From: Lunularia cruciata
Taxonomy: Eukaryota > Streptophyta > Marchantiopsida > Lunulariales > Lunulariaceae
NCBI GenBank assembly: GCA_948567375.1
Contig: OX419756.1
Span: 66,168,333 to 66,232,332, forward strand
Direction of reading: 5' to 3'
DNA length: 64,000 nt
In this document: positions 1 through 13,138 of the stretch, piece by piece
How the letters are laid out: every line of letters begins with the position of its first letter
How positions within the stretch are numbered: position 1 is the first letter of the stretch
Program-made: the position numbers and the translations under genes
Notes under the pieces: model-generated
Seen by the model: the letters and a program-made list of their open reading frames with translations, nothing else
What the model was told of the DNA's origin: nothing
The model's database searches: none

Positions 1-404
1 CCACTGGACACAATGTGTGTATCACTAGTTGACTTAATTGTGAGGTGCAAAATTCTACTACTTTGATATGATCAGTAAGCTCAAGGAAAGTTAAATACAA
101 ATCTCTCCTGCAAATTGCGTTGTACTATAATCGCTCTCAACCCACCCTTGTTGGCAACCTGTAGAGCAACCGCTCCTTCACGGGTGATGAGAGGGCATTA
201 ATTATACGTCATCGTGGTTTCTCATTGTACTCGCAGCTAGTCAATAAGACGAAAAGTTTGACGTTCAAGTTTTTGCGAAAAGTTTCAGACGATGTAGAGT
301 TGCATTATGCAAGTGTATGAAAGTTTGTGAAACTTAGACAATATTTCCATCCTGGTTACGTTCGCACTGTGGGGATCGCCATGGGTTCACCTGTTCTTTC
401 GGGT

Positions 405-740
405 GTGGCTGGTGCTGGGTGTCGCTCGAGTGTGCCAGGATGGGGTTGTTGGGTGCCGTTGTTGATAAAAGCTTTGAATTTGGAAGTCTACGTGACCAAG
501 AATTATTTGATTTCCAGAGTTAGAGATTCAAATTGTTGGTACTAAGTATTCAAAGTCTAGAGTGAGAGATATATTAGTTGTTAAAATTATTATATTTTTA
601 TATGAAATATTTAAATTTTGGGTTAAAGATGCATTAGTCATGAGAGAAATATTCCATTTCTCGTGTGAAACATCGGGAGTTAGTTGACAGTGACAATTTT
701 TGAATTTCAAGATGATGATGTGACTAATGGGGTCTGTTGA
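405..740 (+). repeat. Left copy of a dispersed inverted repeat
   Basis: This stretch is recognisably homologous, by eye, to the reverse complement of about 25085-25410. Shared blocks include the stretch around 'gtgccaggatggggttgttg', the stretch around 'ggaagtctacgtgaccaaga' and the stretch around 'cgggagttagttg'. Identity is high in blocks, with small indels. No coding potential is evident; the short open frames here are AT-rich noise. The family is not recognised. Confidence 0.7.
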
Positions 741-840
741 AAACTGGGATAATCCCATTGATGGGATTTGCTCTATTGTTTGTGAAAATGGACAATGACC
801 TTATCGCTTTGATGTTCTCTTTGTGATAAAGAAGGTGAAT

Positions 841-1929
841 ACTGTCATCTTGGAGCGGTATCCATGTTTAGAGGGAGAAGTGTCTCTTACATGTATACAT
901 TTTGGACAAGGGTAAAGCAAAGACACATTTGCTCCTTTGCAAGGAAGTAGATTGAGTAAATTTGAAATTCAGGAGAGAAAAGGTGAAAAATTGCAGGAGT
1001 CTCAATAGAGAAGAGAGAGGAAAGCATAGAGATAAAAAAAATTGGCAAATATTGCAAATTATGAGAAGGTGTGGGATATGTACACCTTGGAGTATTTTCA
1101 CGAGTAAGAATAGCTCATCAAATTCCACACTATTGTAAATTACATAACTTCTATCAAGTAGGGGGTGGTTAGACAAAAGTCAGGTCAGAAAATTGGTGGA
1201 ATAAATTTGAGATATGGATCTTGATGCACTTGGATTAAAAGTGTGCCTTGGAATGCAATATTATGTCCAAATGTGATTATTTCTACATGCTCCATTGACT
1301 TTTTTGTGATAATTTTATTCAATTTGAGTAGACCTAGAGTCTATGGGAGCAGATTTCCCTCCCCAACCCACATGCAAATCCCACAACCTATCAACTCCCT
1401 AACATGTCTGTAGGGCAGACAGATCTTAGGGATTTGACATATTCCGTGCAGTGAACCCTCGCTTGTATCTTTTTGATGTAGCAAACCCCTAACAAACCCT
1501 TGAGCAACTCCCCATCAAACTCCATCTACAAGACAAAACCGTCAACAAACCACTTCACATATCTAATTTGGCAAATGAACCATTTCTAGGTATCCCATCT
1601 TGATTGAGCAAACTCCTATCCTATGCTAGTAACCCCTAATTCATATGGATTTGTCAACAAGCAACACCCCACCCCCAATCTGAATAAAACCCTGTTCTAT
1701 ACAACCACATCTCTTGCCTCCATGAGAAAACCCTTGTTTGAACAAACCCCATACTTTTGATCACTTGAAGCAGAGGGCCAAATTCATACCCCAAGCACAA
1801 ATAGATTGATTCTGAGAGTTCTATGACTAGTTTTTAGATCTATCATAAGGAGTTAGATAGTAGACAAAATTTTAGTTATGATGAAATCAAGAAATGCAAT
1901 GTGTGAGCAATTTAGATATGATTTGATCA
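841..1929. other. Gene-free AT-rich DNA, nothing recognised
   Basis: No convincing gene, RNA or mobile-element domain was seen on either strand. Around 1440-1760 the sequence is rich in short 'aaacccc'-like words, but no regular tandem unit is apparent. The open frames present look like chance low-complexity frames. Confidence 0.5.
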
Positions 1930-2345
1930 ATTGAAGTTGGAATATTAGAAATCAAGGTTGTAAAAGATTAAGAAGAGAAGTAAGAGAATGGAAGATTGGA
2001 GTGAAAGATCACATTAGGACTCTTGAAATGAGAGAAACTCCAAATGCCTAGCATGAGCTTGGGCTTTAATATTTATGGGGAACAAACAAGGTTCTTGGGA
2101 AGCTTCTCAAGACGTTTCTTAAAAAATGTCTTCTTAGAGTGCAAGTTAAGCTAATTGAGGAGCTTCTCAAGAAGTTTCCTTCTAGAATCCATCTACTTGG
2201 CATGCAAGCTAAGCTAGCTGAGAATTTTCCCAAGAAGCTTCCTCTTAGAAGTAGTCTACTTGGTGTACACATTACACAATACTTGGAAAGTACCAAGAAG
2301 CTTCTTTGATACTTCTAGAACATTCTTATAATTCTTGGTTAATTT
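1930..2345. repeat. LTR-like repeat fragment with internal reiterations
   Basis: The segment is homologous to the reverse complement of about 33990-34420. Both contain three to four imperfect repeats of roughly 60-75 bp built around 'gaagcttctcaagaag' and 'agctaagctagct'-like words, followed by a block containing 'gcatttggag'. The composition resembles plant copia-type LTRs, but no PBS, polypurine tract or coding domain lies beside it, so the class is inferred. Confidence 0.45.
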
Positions 2346-4059
2346 TACATATTTTCTATTTTTTTTAGTCTCAACTGATTTGTCTATAAACTCCATATTG
2401 TTAGACCTTTGGAGTTGTACCTTAAGGGAAAGGTAGTACGTATCTTTGTAATAAAAGTTTTTAGAATGAAAGAGAGTTCAGAGTGAAATCAACATAACCT
2501 TCAAGATAAATATGAAAGCTATTTGTAGTGAAAGTGATTTTTAGTTTTCCCTTTTCCATAGTGTGTCATAGGGTAACACTACAATCTTTTTGGAGTGGTT
2601 TCTGCCCAAGAGGTTCACAAGAAATAGAAATGATTTGTAGCTTAGTGATTTCTCTGCACTTTTGGTCACTTGGATATTTAAAAGAACAACCTGTTCTTAC
2701 CAACTTTACTAGTATTAGTGCAACAATAAATTACCATAATTCAATATTTACAATTATATATCATGTGCTTCAAAAATTAAAAATAATCTTAAAATCATAT
2801 ATTGATAAGGTTTACTCAATCTAGATATCTAATCAAGAGGATTGAAAATATACATTCAAATAAGTAGATTACCATATTTGATATATTGCAATGGTGGAAT
2901 TAATAATGAATATTAAAATTTGTTGTAAAAGACATAGAAATCACTAACTAGGAAATGTAAGTAGTCAAATGAACATTGGTTTAATATTTTTATTTAATTA
3001 GAAATAACATTAGAGTTATGTAATAAAACTTTAGAATGAGTGAATATGGGATGAAGATTGATGTACAAATAATATTTAATCAAGCATGGAAAAAAATCAT
3101 CAGTGGATATCAATAAAGATAAAATAAAAATAATTTTAGGTCAATAATATTAAAAATATTTATATTTTCATGAATATATAAACTATGGAAAAGGGAAAAC
3201 TATTTCCATATATTTTCACTGCTAATATAAATAAATATAAATGTTTCAATATTATAATCCAAAATTTAAAGTAATACTAGAATCAATATAAGGCAACACT
3301 AAACAAATTGTCATTTGACATGTCAATATACAAAACAGTCTCCTAATTTGATATGTTAAAAAAAAGTCCCAAAATTGAAATATGCATCTTGTGTAAAAAT
3401 GATTGATTGTTATTCCTGCTATCCATGCAACTTAACACAAAAAGAGAGCGCTTTCTCTGATAGCCTTTGGAGATTGACCAAAACAAAGGTTCATGTTATA
3501 CAACATTGGAAGATTGTATACACAAGGTAATTTGAGAAGATAAATGTTGTAATCAAAGTCAAAATATTTTTTTTATTGTCACTCCAAAACACCAATGGTT
3601 TTCTAGAGTGGCACCAAGGCAGAACATCACTACATCTAGCATTTTACTTAAGAATGGTTAGATATCTTGTTTATTGCAAATATAGTCCCAACGTTGAGAA
3701 TTTTAATCTTCTCCATAAATTAATAAAGAAGAAGGTGTATGGATATCGCAAATAGATCATTAGTGGAATTTACCAAAAATGAGTGATCTTCTTTAGTTTA
3801 GTACATCTTGTGAGATATAACCCATAAATGTTTCAAATTACAAGATTCTAATAAAAAAAGATCAGTTTCTACATTATATAAAGATTGTGCAAAGCTAAAA
3901 GTTGAACAAGACCAGATTATCCTTAGCATAGATAAGCACAAATCATCTATATTCTATTCAATATTGTGATAAATGATGCTTGTGTATCTAATGTTTGTAT
4001 TTTTTTCATTATTGAGTATCTAAATAATTAGATTTGTACCTATAATATTTGAAATATTA
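2346..4059. other. Gene-free AT-rich DNA, nothing recognised
   Basis: Very AT-rich sequence with only short open frames of biased composition. No domain, RNA gene or clear repeat pair was identified. Confidence 0.5.
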
Positions 4060-4560
4060 CTTTACTTTAGTCATACTAAGTTATGCATGGTTAATAAGCA
4101 TTTAAAATTTTCACCTAGTTTTCTGACTAAATATGCAAATAATTATTGCTTCTTGCATAAGTTGTAAACTATAAGCTTTGTGTGTGTTATAAAAATTTGA
4201 AGAAAGAGCCAAGTAGGATAAGCACCTGAGCAAATGTTTCACAGAGGTTAAAAATGACTAAGAAATAAAATAATCTATATGAAAAAATGGTTCCACTTAT
4301 ATGAACAAATGACTAAGAAATAAAATAATTCATCCTACCTGCCTTGATACTTTTCATAAAGTCTTCATGTCATTCAAAACCAAAATTCATTGTATTAGAT
4401 GAACATAGAAGTATGAATTTTTGGTTGAAAATTTATCTCCTATAACTAAGAGTATCCACTATATCACTTTCGACCCATAATTATTCAGATTTGAGATGAA
4501 AGACAGAAAAGAATATTTATTTTTTTGAGTTTTGTTGCCACAAGATAAACCAAAAGAAAC
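4060..4560 (-). repeat. 3' tail of old family-E gypsy copy, shared with 48780-49320
   Basis: Read on the minus strand, this AT-rich stretch matches 48780-49320 on the plus strand, including the stretch around 'catctaatacaatga' and the block around 'agcttatagtttacaacttatg'. In both places it lies downstream of the same degraded gag, so it is probably part of the same mobile unit. A local near-duplication around 'gactaagaaataaaataat' is seen at about 4255-4330. It has no coding potential. Confidence 0.5.
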
Positions 4561-5004
4561 TTCCTCAAAAGGACTGGCAAAGAGAGGATGAGAATAAGCG
4601 ATGGGCTGGTTTGTTCAAAGGCATACTCTAAATCAAGTGGTTGGACAAGAGAAATAAATTTTGGATGCTCTATAGTACATCAGAGGTTTGCAAGATGGTA
4701 TATCATATCTATTTGATGTTAAGTTAATGTGATGCATTCTATCTCACAAAATATTGAGTGGATATATATTAGTAAAACAGGAGATCCTATTACCAACCTT
4801 GTTTTTTCTCCTTAAAGTGAAATTAGTTTACCATAAATATGTTCAACATTTAGGCAATCATAATTGAAATTCTTAAAGATTAAATTTGTGTATGTAGAGA
4901 GAAAAACATTTACATTTGCATAAATAGAGAGAAATTTTTTTTACACTAGTACCTAAGCATAAATTCACAAAGCTTTATATTCTACTAAAATCACTATGGA
5001 GTGT
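4561..5004. other. Unassigned AT-rich spacer
   Basis: It lies between the degraded RT remnant and the shared tail. No clear homology to other parts of the window and no coding domain was seen. Confidence 0.4.
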
Positions 5005-5760
5005 AAATGGTCAATGCATAAGTCTTGTTGTAAAATGAGAAGACAAGCCTCCTATAGTACCCAACCATCCCCAAGAATTGGTGTAACTTTGTCAAGTTTG
5101 AAGGAATGGAAGCTTTGAGATTTTCCTCACCTTTTCAAGGTCCCTTGCTATTCCATCCTTGGAAATGATAAGCCCCAAAAGTAGTCCTTCTTCACAGCCA
5201 AAGATGCACTTCTTTGGGTTGAGTAATGCATTTGCCTCATCCAAATGTTGCAAGACCTTGATCAAGTGCTCGACCTCAAAGTGCTTCTCCTTGCTCCAAT
5301 AGACACAAAAGTCATTTATAAAATCTCTCACAAGTTTTCAAATGAAAGGTTTAGACACCTTGGTCATGAATTGTTGAAATGTATCTAGAGCATTAAAAAG
5401 CCCAAAAGGTATGACCTTGAAAGTATAAGTTCCCCAAAGTGTGGTGAATTATTGATGCTATGGTGCAATCTTGATTTGGTTATAGTCACTTTAACCATGT
5501 TCAAAATTGTACCTCTCATGACTTGCAACTTCCTCCTAGATCTCATCAATGAATTGCAAGGGGTATTATTCCTTCTTGGTATTAACATTGAGCTTCTTGT
5601 AATCAACACGTACTCAAATCTTGCCATTTTTCTTTTTCACAATCACAATTAGAGACACCCATTCTGAATTCTCCACTTCAAAAATACACTGAGCATCCTT
5701 GAGATTATCAATCTCCTCAGCTGTTCTCAACTATGGCCTCCCGAGAAGAATTTTTATCAT
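5005..5760 (-). pseudogene. Ty3/gypsy reverse transcriptase remnant (family E, old copy G1)
   Basis: The minus strand encodes a broken RT matching the intact family-E copy at 60100-61290. The best block (5092-5331) contains the thumb-side motif 'RDFINDFCVYWSKE' and 'PKKCIFGCEEGLLLG', nearly identical to E1 with scattered substitutions; the catalytic Asp-Asp has become Asn-Asp. Upstream, 5400-5740 aligns at DNA level with the palm region of E1 but is broken by frameshifts. Such RTs copy element RNA into cDNA; this copy cannot make an active enzyme. Confidence 0.85.
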
Positions 5761-5835
5761 CTACAAAACATGCTCTCTCTTCTCTTGTGCCAAAAGCTCC
5801 AAGTTAAGACCTTTGGAGTTTGAGCATTCTCCCTT

Positions 5836-6867
5836 TTAATACTTGCTCTTGATCACATCTTTGGATACTACTCCTTTACCTTGATTTTTTATAGGAGACA
5901 CTAGGGCTTCACCACCTTCCCCTTTTTCTCTATTTTCCTCCTCAACCCTTTTCTCCATGGTATGTGCAATTTGGGCAATTATTTTGGATGTGACCTCTAA
6001 CTTCACAACCAAAATAGTTTTTAAAATTGAAAATGCTAGTTGGTTTGCCTCTTCTATATGGATAGTTTCCATAACCCCTAGACTCTCTCTCAAAATTTTG
6101 GTCCATCTCTCTCTTCTCCCATAGTTGCACTACATTGATCTTGACATCTACAAGTTGTTCCATGATAGTTTGAATGGGATCTTTTAGTAGAGGTGCAAGA
6201 ATAGAATCAAGTCCTACTTGTGGTGGCACCCTTGCCACCAAAGGATCAAAAGCCCTACCATAATTTTAGTTTTGTGGAGGATAACCTCCTTCACCACCAA
6301 ATCATTCTCATCTCCTTCCAAATTCTCTTCCATACAAATTGCAATATTGGTAGCTTTCACCTTGGAAGAAGGTTTCTCGTATCTCACCTTGCTTGTGAGA
6401 GGGTTGAAAATTTTTGCTTTTAATTGTCCCACAAAATTCTTTTTGAGCATGGTTCCTATCTAACTCATTGTAGTCTCCACATCATCCCCACTCGTCCTCA
6501 ACTCTATGCAAAACTTGAACTCTAACTTCTCTACTCTTATTCACTATGTACAAACTCTCACTTAATTTCCACCTCCTTGCTTGAGGAAGCTAATCTCATC
6601 ATCAATCTCTCATAACTCTCATCCATACAAAAGTTCTCAATGAGTATTTTAGTCAAACTCTCCCAAGACTCCTCTTGCACATCTTTATTTTTTTTGGTAT
6701 TCTGACTCATACCATATAAGAGCTACATCCTCAAAGAAATCTGGTACCAATGAGACCCATTCATTCTTCCTCCTCTCATTTTCTCTTATGCAAGCTCTCT
6801 TGAAGTTTCTCACAAAATTCTCCATATACCATCCATTCTTGCCAAAGAAAATTGAAATTTCTCTCAT
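5836..6867 (-). pseudogene. Ty3/gypsy gag remnant (family E, old copy G1)
   Basis: Minus-strand fragments spell a plant gypsy capsid (gag). There is a block with 'WYMENFVRNFKRACIRENE' and 'VPDFFEDVALIWYES' (6685-6867), a middle segment around 6214-6450, and a zinc-knuckle region near 6000. In the knuckle the pattern CX2CX4HX4C appears with the first Cys replaced by Tyr ('YFGCEVRGHIQNNC'). The same Tyr is present in the inverted homologue at 48420. Stops and frameshifts separate the pieces. Gag would form the cytoplasmic virus-like particle. Confidence 0.8.
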
Positions 6868-8437
6868 CTTAATCCCTCATTACCTTTCCTTCCTCTATAT
6901 ATAGTTATTTCTTCCTCTATATATATCTCTCACCTTATAAATAATAAATTACAAACAAGCTTAACACCATTCTAGAGTAGTCAACCATAGGCAACACACA
7001 AGGTTCAAGTTGCTCTAAGATTTCCTCTACATGATCAAATCCCACGATGCATACTAGTCAAACTCTCATGGATAGTTTATCCATTAGTTGAAAGATTATC
7101 TCCATGACTAATCTTGAGAACCGGTTCATGAAGCTGTTAGTTTCTCCATAGTTGGAAGATTCTCTAAGACTCTCTCCAAGATTTTTCACCAAATTCTCCA
7201 AAAGTGTTGTTACTTTACTATACTCATGTCCTTTTGGAAGTCCTTCCATTCCTCACATAACGTCTTGGTCTTAGATCTCTTCCTTTCCAATCTTGGCAAA
7301 GAAGGTCCAGCATGCAATCCCAAGTCAAGTAAGCCTCTCCTTTCCGTTGATCTCTTACTCTCAAAGGTCAATAAACATGAACTTGCCTTCTGTCTCTTTT
7401 ATCCACATAAAAAGCACTTAAAACCACTCTTTCCTCCAAGTGTTGTAGGTTTTTGGACCCTCTCTATCCTCTCTTCAAATTCTATTCTCAAATCTCCATT
7501 TCAAATCAGCCCCTAGAATCACCTTAAACCCTTGTGGGACCTTGCAAAATATCAAACTCCACTCTTGATGGCCCCCATGCTCCTGCTCTCAAGATGAGTC
7601 TAAACACTCAAACATACTTTTGGTTGTTCTTGCACATGAGAACTCAACTCCCTACAATTATCTCTTCTTCACAATCTCAGTTAATCCTCCCAACTAGTAA
7701 TTCCAAATTCTATGAATTGTTGCATAAAAGACACCCACACTCTAGGGAGTCCTCCCCTCCAAAGTTTCAGTCATTTTCATTTAGCCATTTGGCCAGCAAA
7801 TTTCACTATTTATCACACATATTCCCAGATTTGGTCTAAAACCATGCCCCCTTTTTCAGAAATTTATAACTTATTGTGCAAGAATGATCTCTCCCCAATT
7901 TTTAAGCCAAAAGATGAAAAAAATTTATACATAATTTTTTTGGAAATTTTAAGAACAATCTAGTGCAAAATGAGGAAATAACAAAACTATATACAAATTT
8001 CCAAGGATTGTGCAATTTATGGGAATAGTTTACTCTACTACCTTCTAAAACTTATAGCTTAATGTGTGTACCTGCCCTTATAATACTTTAAGTGCTCCAA
8101 TTGAAAGGTTGTTCAAGCTTTCTACTAAGAAAATTTTAGATCCAGATATCAAACTTTAAGTTTTATCCAAAATCACCAAAATCCCTAAATTCTATAATCC
8201 ACCTCACAAAATCTCTTCAAATCTTCTCATGTATATAGTACGTATAAAATCACCTTAAAACATCATAATGAACTATAGGGTATGAAAATGGATCCAAGTT
8301 CTCCTATATAAATTTAGCCTTCTTCTCCCCTAATTTCCTCTCCAAGTAAGCTCTCATAGCCTCCTTTTGTCTAATATACAATAAAACATGGAACATTATC
8401 TTACCTTCTAAAGAGGAGTTGGTAATGGAACCAAAAA
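6868..8437 (-). other. Leader and gag N-terminal region of G1, no intact gene
   Basis: This stretch lies between the 5' LTR remnant and recognisable gag on the minus strand. Its 6950-7065 part matches 47405-47540 on the opposite strand, which supports membership in the element. The remainder is degraded internal sequence without an identifiable domain. A minus-strand 'tggttccattacca', beginning a few bases inside the LTR boundary, could be the primer-binding site, since it starts TGG, but I cannot assign a tRNA. Confidence 0.4.
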
Positions 8438-8940
8438 TGCTAACCATTCTATCTATCACTCAAGATAAACCTCTAATGGCTATTAGGTTAACTCACATGG
8501 ACTAAGAAGGCAAAGAATCACAACTTATCTCACTTCTCCACAGTTAGAACTCCAAGGCATTTCAGACTCAAGACATTGCTCACTAGAGAACTCAATGAGA
8601 GAAAAGTAATTGCAAATGAGGGGAAAATGAATATCTCCTCACTCCTAGCTTATACACTTGTGGAAAATTTATAGACCAAATTTACTAATTATTGACGTAA
8701 CTCAAGTTATTAGGCTTAAAGTCAAATACAGTCTAAAGGAATTTCCAAACACATGGGAATAATCCCATGAGTAGGTGATCTAATCCTCACCTACCAACTA
8801 AATCAAGGATTTCTTCATAGGAGCTATCTTTGGACTAGAGAAAAAATCCACCCCAAAAAGGCTTGTGAATGTAAGAGTTTTCAAATCTTTCCTCAAAGTC
8901 AAATATCTAGGAATAATACCAAGTCAATACACTAGGAAAA
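8438..8940 (-). repeat. Diverged, truncated family-E LTR (5' LTR of G1)
   Basis: It aligns with the young family-E LTRs at 43415, 53746 and 61454. Shared landmarks are the stretch near 'cctctaatggctatta', 'catggactaagaaggcaa', 'caagacattgctcactagag' and 'aataccaagtcaa'. Divergence is much higher than among the young copies. The outer end (minus-strand 5' end, near 8940) is missing beyond 'accaagtcaatacactagg'. Gag and RT lie downstream on the same strand, so this is the 5' LTR. Confidence 0.75.
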
Positions 8941-8959
8941 AAAAGGAAAAAAATGTCAA

Positions 8960-10090
8960 TACTAGTACAACTTCCATTGGGATAGTCATCTTAAGATTTA
9001 TTGTATGTGACTTATATATTGTACCTTTATCTTACCATAGGTTAAAATATCATCCAAAGAACACCACAATATATAGATCCATTAGCCCATTTAGCACTCG
9101 ATGTATGCTTTGGTAGTTTTTATTAGTACCCTTGAAAACTGCCGGAGCATAGTGAACCCAAAAGGTAAATTTTCTATACAAAATCTCTATATAATGTGTA
9201 AAAGATAATCTTTTGCACATCTTCTCTACCAATTGGAACCTTCCAATAACCATTTCAGAGGTCCAACTTGGAGAAATATTGTGCTTTACTCAATTGATCC
9301 TACAGGTCATCAATTCAAGGCAAAGGATATGTTTTCTTCATTTTTTATTTATTAAGACCATAATAGTCAATAAAAAATTTAATTCCTCCATCCTTCCTTG
9401 TTACACAGAGTATTGGTGCTCCCCAGGAGGATGTATTGTATTTTATTGTATGAAATTATTCTCCAATAACTCAATCAATGTTGTTGAAAGTCTTGTAACT
9501 CCTTTGGTAAAAGCCTATGGATTGATCTACAAACTAGAGTACTACTTGGTAATAATTAAATCTTCAAAGGCCTAATTTGATTGAAAGGTAACCTCCTTGG
9601 AAGATAATCTAGAACACATTTGTTAACTCTTGAACTATTTGATCAACCATTAACTTTTGATCTTCATCATAATCTCCTTGCGCTATAGGTTTGATCCATA
9701 TTGCAAAAGTAAGAATATCTTCTTCCAAAGCTTACTATATAGTTGTTATACTAACAAACTTCCTTACTTGGGATGGATTGTTCTTAGGTGTCTTACTCAA
9801 AGGTGCAAAAGAACATAATTGGTAATTTTTACCTTGGTGTTGTACTTGAATTTGTTGTTGAGTCCAACCAAATTGAACCTTATGATGTTCAAGCCAAGGA
9901 AGATCCAAATTGATATTGTAGTGTAAGGAGGTGATTATAAATCTCATGCACTCAAAATACTTCTTCCTAATCTTGAATGCAATAGGTTGTGGGATTGAAA
10001 ATGCAAAACTTGTTCTACCATCTACCATCATCAATTTGTTGCATAAAATTGGTTTTATAAGAATATTTAATTCTTTAACCAATTAAAAGG
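8960..10090 (-). pseudogene. Ty3/gypsy protease and reverse transcriptase remnant (element H)
   Basis: Minus strand. At 9735-10082 there is the C-terminal part of a retropepsin-like segment ('LCNKLMMVDGR', then 'NINLDLPWLEHHKVQFGW'), typical of gypsy polyproteins. At 9240-9420 a broken RT palm is readable (Gly-Ala-Pro, Lys-Asp-Gly-Gly, Ile-Asp-Tyr, 'YPLP', 'FSKLDL'), followed at 9050-9253 by 'APAVF' and 'LYIVVFF' just before the catalytic Asp pair. Stops and frameshifts are frequent. It differs from families A, D and E, so it is a separate gypsy lineage. Confidence 0.75.
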
Positions 10091-10139
10091 ACATAAAATT
10101 CTCAAAACTCTCAAAATCTACAAAATTCTACAACTATGA

Positions 10140-11103
10140 TCTAATATTATACCTTGCAAGTGAATCAAATTTGCATAGGTTGAGCTTTTAATCCCATTGG
10201 AACAAGTTAGGTTCCTTGTAAGTGATTCAGTATCTCCTACTAGGATTCTTTGTTTCTATATTCATTGAGCTCCATAAACTCCATTTGGGTAACTTGTTGG
10301 GGTTGTACATTCTAGATTGAATGTTCAACAATGTGAAGTCACACTTGGTGAGAGATTTGGTTAGGCCAACATCCACCTATGTCTATAGTTGCATAAGATA
10401 TTATTCATTCAAGAAGTGTCAAAAAATCTCAATTGACTAATGACACTACAATATTTATAAACACTTGTACTTGTCTTCCATTATCTAGTTTTGGAATGTG
10501 TAGTGCCAATTAATCCCATATCTAACACTAGATTGTATGGTACCAATTGATACATATCACCTTACAAAGTTTTGCAAGTGTGATCCATTCTTGTAGCTTC
10601 CTATTGTGTACATTCCCACAAGAGCCATTCTCGCAATAAAATCTTAGAGTCCCATAGTAGAATCCCATACAAGCCATTCCTACAACCATCCTTATAACTT
10701 CCATAGCCGATCCCGCAAGTCCCAAAGCAAATCCCATGGGCGTAGCTCCTATAAGACACATTTGAACTTCAGGTGGATGTAAGATACATTCTTGAACTTC
10801 AGGTGGATGTAACTTTTTTCTAAAACTTAATTTTCTATGATCTTGGTATTTATGAAAACCCCTTGAGAAGCTGCTTCCAATGAGATAAAGTATGTCTCAT
10901 TTAGATTTGTACTCATAAAGAAATCAATCACGACACAAATAGCTTTTTTTATGTACTCCCATAAATAGAATCTTGTAATTTGAATATCTATCTCATAGTT
11001 ACTTTTCTACACTTCCATAGAAGATTTATGTTGTATTGAGTCTTCAATGTTCTTGTAGGATACTTTAGAGCATTTTTGTAATTAATTGGATTCCACACTT
11101 TAT
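10140..11103 (-). repeat. 3' LTR of a minus-strand copia element (K')
   Basis: The reverse complement matches the plus-strand copia LTR at 35453-36274 over most of its length, including the stretches near 'gatagatatt', 'gggagctac', 'ggaagttgcaagaatggatc' and 'atcaattggtacca'. On the minus strand it follows RNase H-like coding sequence and a polypurine tract. It therefore ends the element at its lower coordinate. The lower boundary is imprecise; the last 200 bases match only weakly. Confidence 0.65.
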
Positions 11104-13138
11104 AATCTCCCACCTGGACTCTAACATTACTTGTCACCTAATGTATATGAATTTTTCAATCAATGAACTTTGAAGTCTAACTGAAATTATGCATTGCTTG
11201 AGCTTCTCAATTGTGATTACCTTGGTAAAGATATCTACAAGATTGCTTACTCCAACAATGTTTACCAAAGTTAGTACTCCATCTACCAATTCATCAATGA
11301 ATAATACCTCAATTGAACATGCTTTATCCTAACATGAACATAGGATTCTTTATAAGATTGATAGCACTTTGGCTATCACTATGGAAAATATTGTGCGTTT
11401 GTTTCTTGCCTAGCTCTACCATACATTTTTTCAACCAGATCATCTCCTTGCTAGCCTATGAGATGGCTATGTACTCAACTTTGTGGTAGAAAGAGCAACA
11501 CTCTTTTGCAATCAAGATATCCACCTAATGGTAATATCACCCAAGCTAAACACATACCATGTAGTGCTCTTTTTCTATCAAAGTAACCTCCCAAATTTGC
11601 ATCAATGAATCCCTCTAGAATAGCATATGTTTGCTCTAAGAAAAGTGCCTTATCAAAGGTCCTTTCAAGTAGCATAATAGCCATTTTATTGCTTCTTGGG
11701 TTTAACATGAATCTATTTGTGATGCCCACTGCATGAGCAATGTCTAGCCTTGTGCATACCATTGCATCAAATTGCCAATTGTTAATGCATAAGGTTCTCC
11801 TCTCATGTACTCTCTATCGACATCAATTCTTGGTGATTGCTCCTTAGCGAGTTTGAAGTGACTTCCCATCCCAAGGGAGTGGTTCAGATTGTAGCATTTT
11901 ATAAATCAATTTTTTTTATCAACTTCTTGATATATTTCTCTTGAGATAACTTCAAAGTACTTGCAAATTTTTATTTGCTAATCCTCATTCTAAGTATATA
12001 TTGTGAAGGACCAAAGTCTTTTATTTCAAATACATCTGCCAACTGGCACTTTAGCTAGTTGAGTCCCTCATGTTGGATCCAACAATCAATATATCATCAA
12101 TATTTAATAGCAAGATGATGTATAAATCAACAAACGAATTCATGTAGCCATAATTCATATGGTGTAATCATTCTTGGTCATATAGCCATCAAATCTCAAG
12201 TACCACTATAGAGGATCTTGTTTCAAACCATCGAAACTCTTTTTCAATTTGCAGAAAATGTCCCCTTTCTTAGTGATTTGAAACCCTTCCTCAAGCTTTG
12301 TCATGTAGACATTGCACTCAAGGACTCCATGGAGAAATGTTTATTTATATCTTACTACTCTAGATGCAAATCCTTTGTAGTCACAAGACCTAGGACTAAT
12401 CTAATGGTAGTCATCTTAACTATGGGAGAGAAAATCTCATTATAGTCTACAACTTTGGTTTACAAAGGTATGGATTGGCCTTGTTAAAAACCTTTTCCCA
12501 TAAGTCTGGCATTGTACCACTTGCTTCCATCATGCTCTTCTTGGACTTTGTACACCCAATTTTATCGCAATTTTTTCTTTCCCTCTAGTAGCTTGGTCAA
12601 TGACCAAGTCTCATTCTTCTCTAAGGATGACATCTCTTTCTTCATTGCATGCTCCCATTACAATGAGTCCTCCTTTTGCATTGCCCTAGAGTAGCACTGA
12701 ACTTCACAATTTTTTTGTCTGGAGTAAGTAATACATGGATGAGGAATACCTCTCTATTGGTTGCTACAATCTTGTATATCTCAAATCAATTATAGGTGTG
12801 ATTGGATTTTGTATGATATCTCTAGTTTATACTAAATTTATATTTCCTACAACATCATTCTCTAAAATATCTTCTAACAATACTGCTTCTTGATGTTCTT
12901 CTTGTTCTTTTGTAACCTCAAAACATGATCCAAGCTTATCTTGTACATAATATTGTCATGGAAAATGACATCTCTACTTTTGAGCACTTTTCCATCATCT
13001 TCACTCAAAAGACAATAACTCATGTTTTTTGCTTCATATCCAATGAAGAAATACTTTTTGATTTTAATCAAGCTTGTCCCTATCCCTATCTTGAATCTTT
13101 GCATATGGGACATAACAAAGGGTTCTCAGTGCAAGAGA
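11104..13138 (-). pseudogene. Ty1/copia integrase C-terminus, RT and RNase H remnant (K')
   Basis: Read on the minus strand, in order: integrase C-terminal region ('KKYFFIGYEAKNMSYCLL' and 'SRDVIFHDN', 12874-13113); RT with the Asp-Asp motif in a degraded 'LLLNIDDILIVGSNM' context (about 12080-12140); the RT/RNase H junction 'MVCTRLDIAHAVG' (11700-11762); and RNase H to about 11130. A polypurine tract (minus-strand 'ggtgggag', about 11107-11115) abuts the 3' LTR. Domain order (IN before RT) is diagnostic of copia. Many stops and frameshifts. The 5' half is absent, cut at about 13138 where the neighbouring repeat begins. Confidence 0.8.

Noticed and set aside
327..545. 72-codon plus-strand frame
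   Set aside because: It lies within a repeat whose inverted copy at 25.1-25.4 kb does not keep the frame; no domain.
12218..12445. Plus-strand frame of 75 codons
   Set aside because: Antisense to the copia RT remnant, whose minus-strand reading is recognisable.
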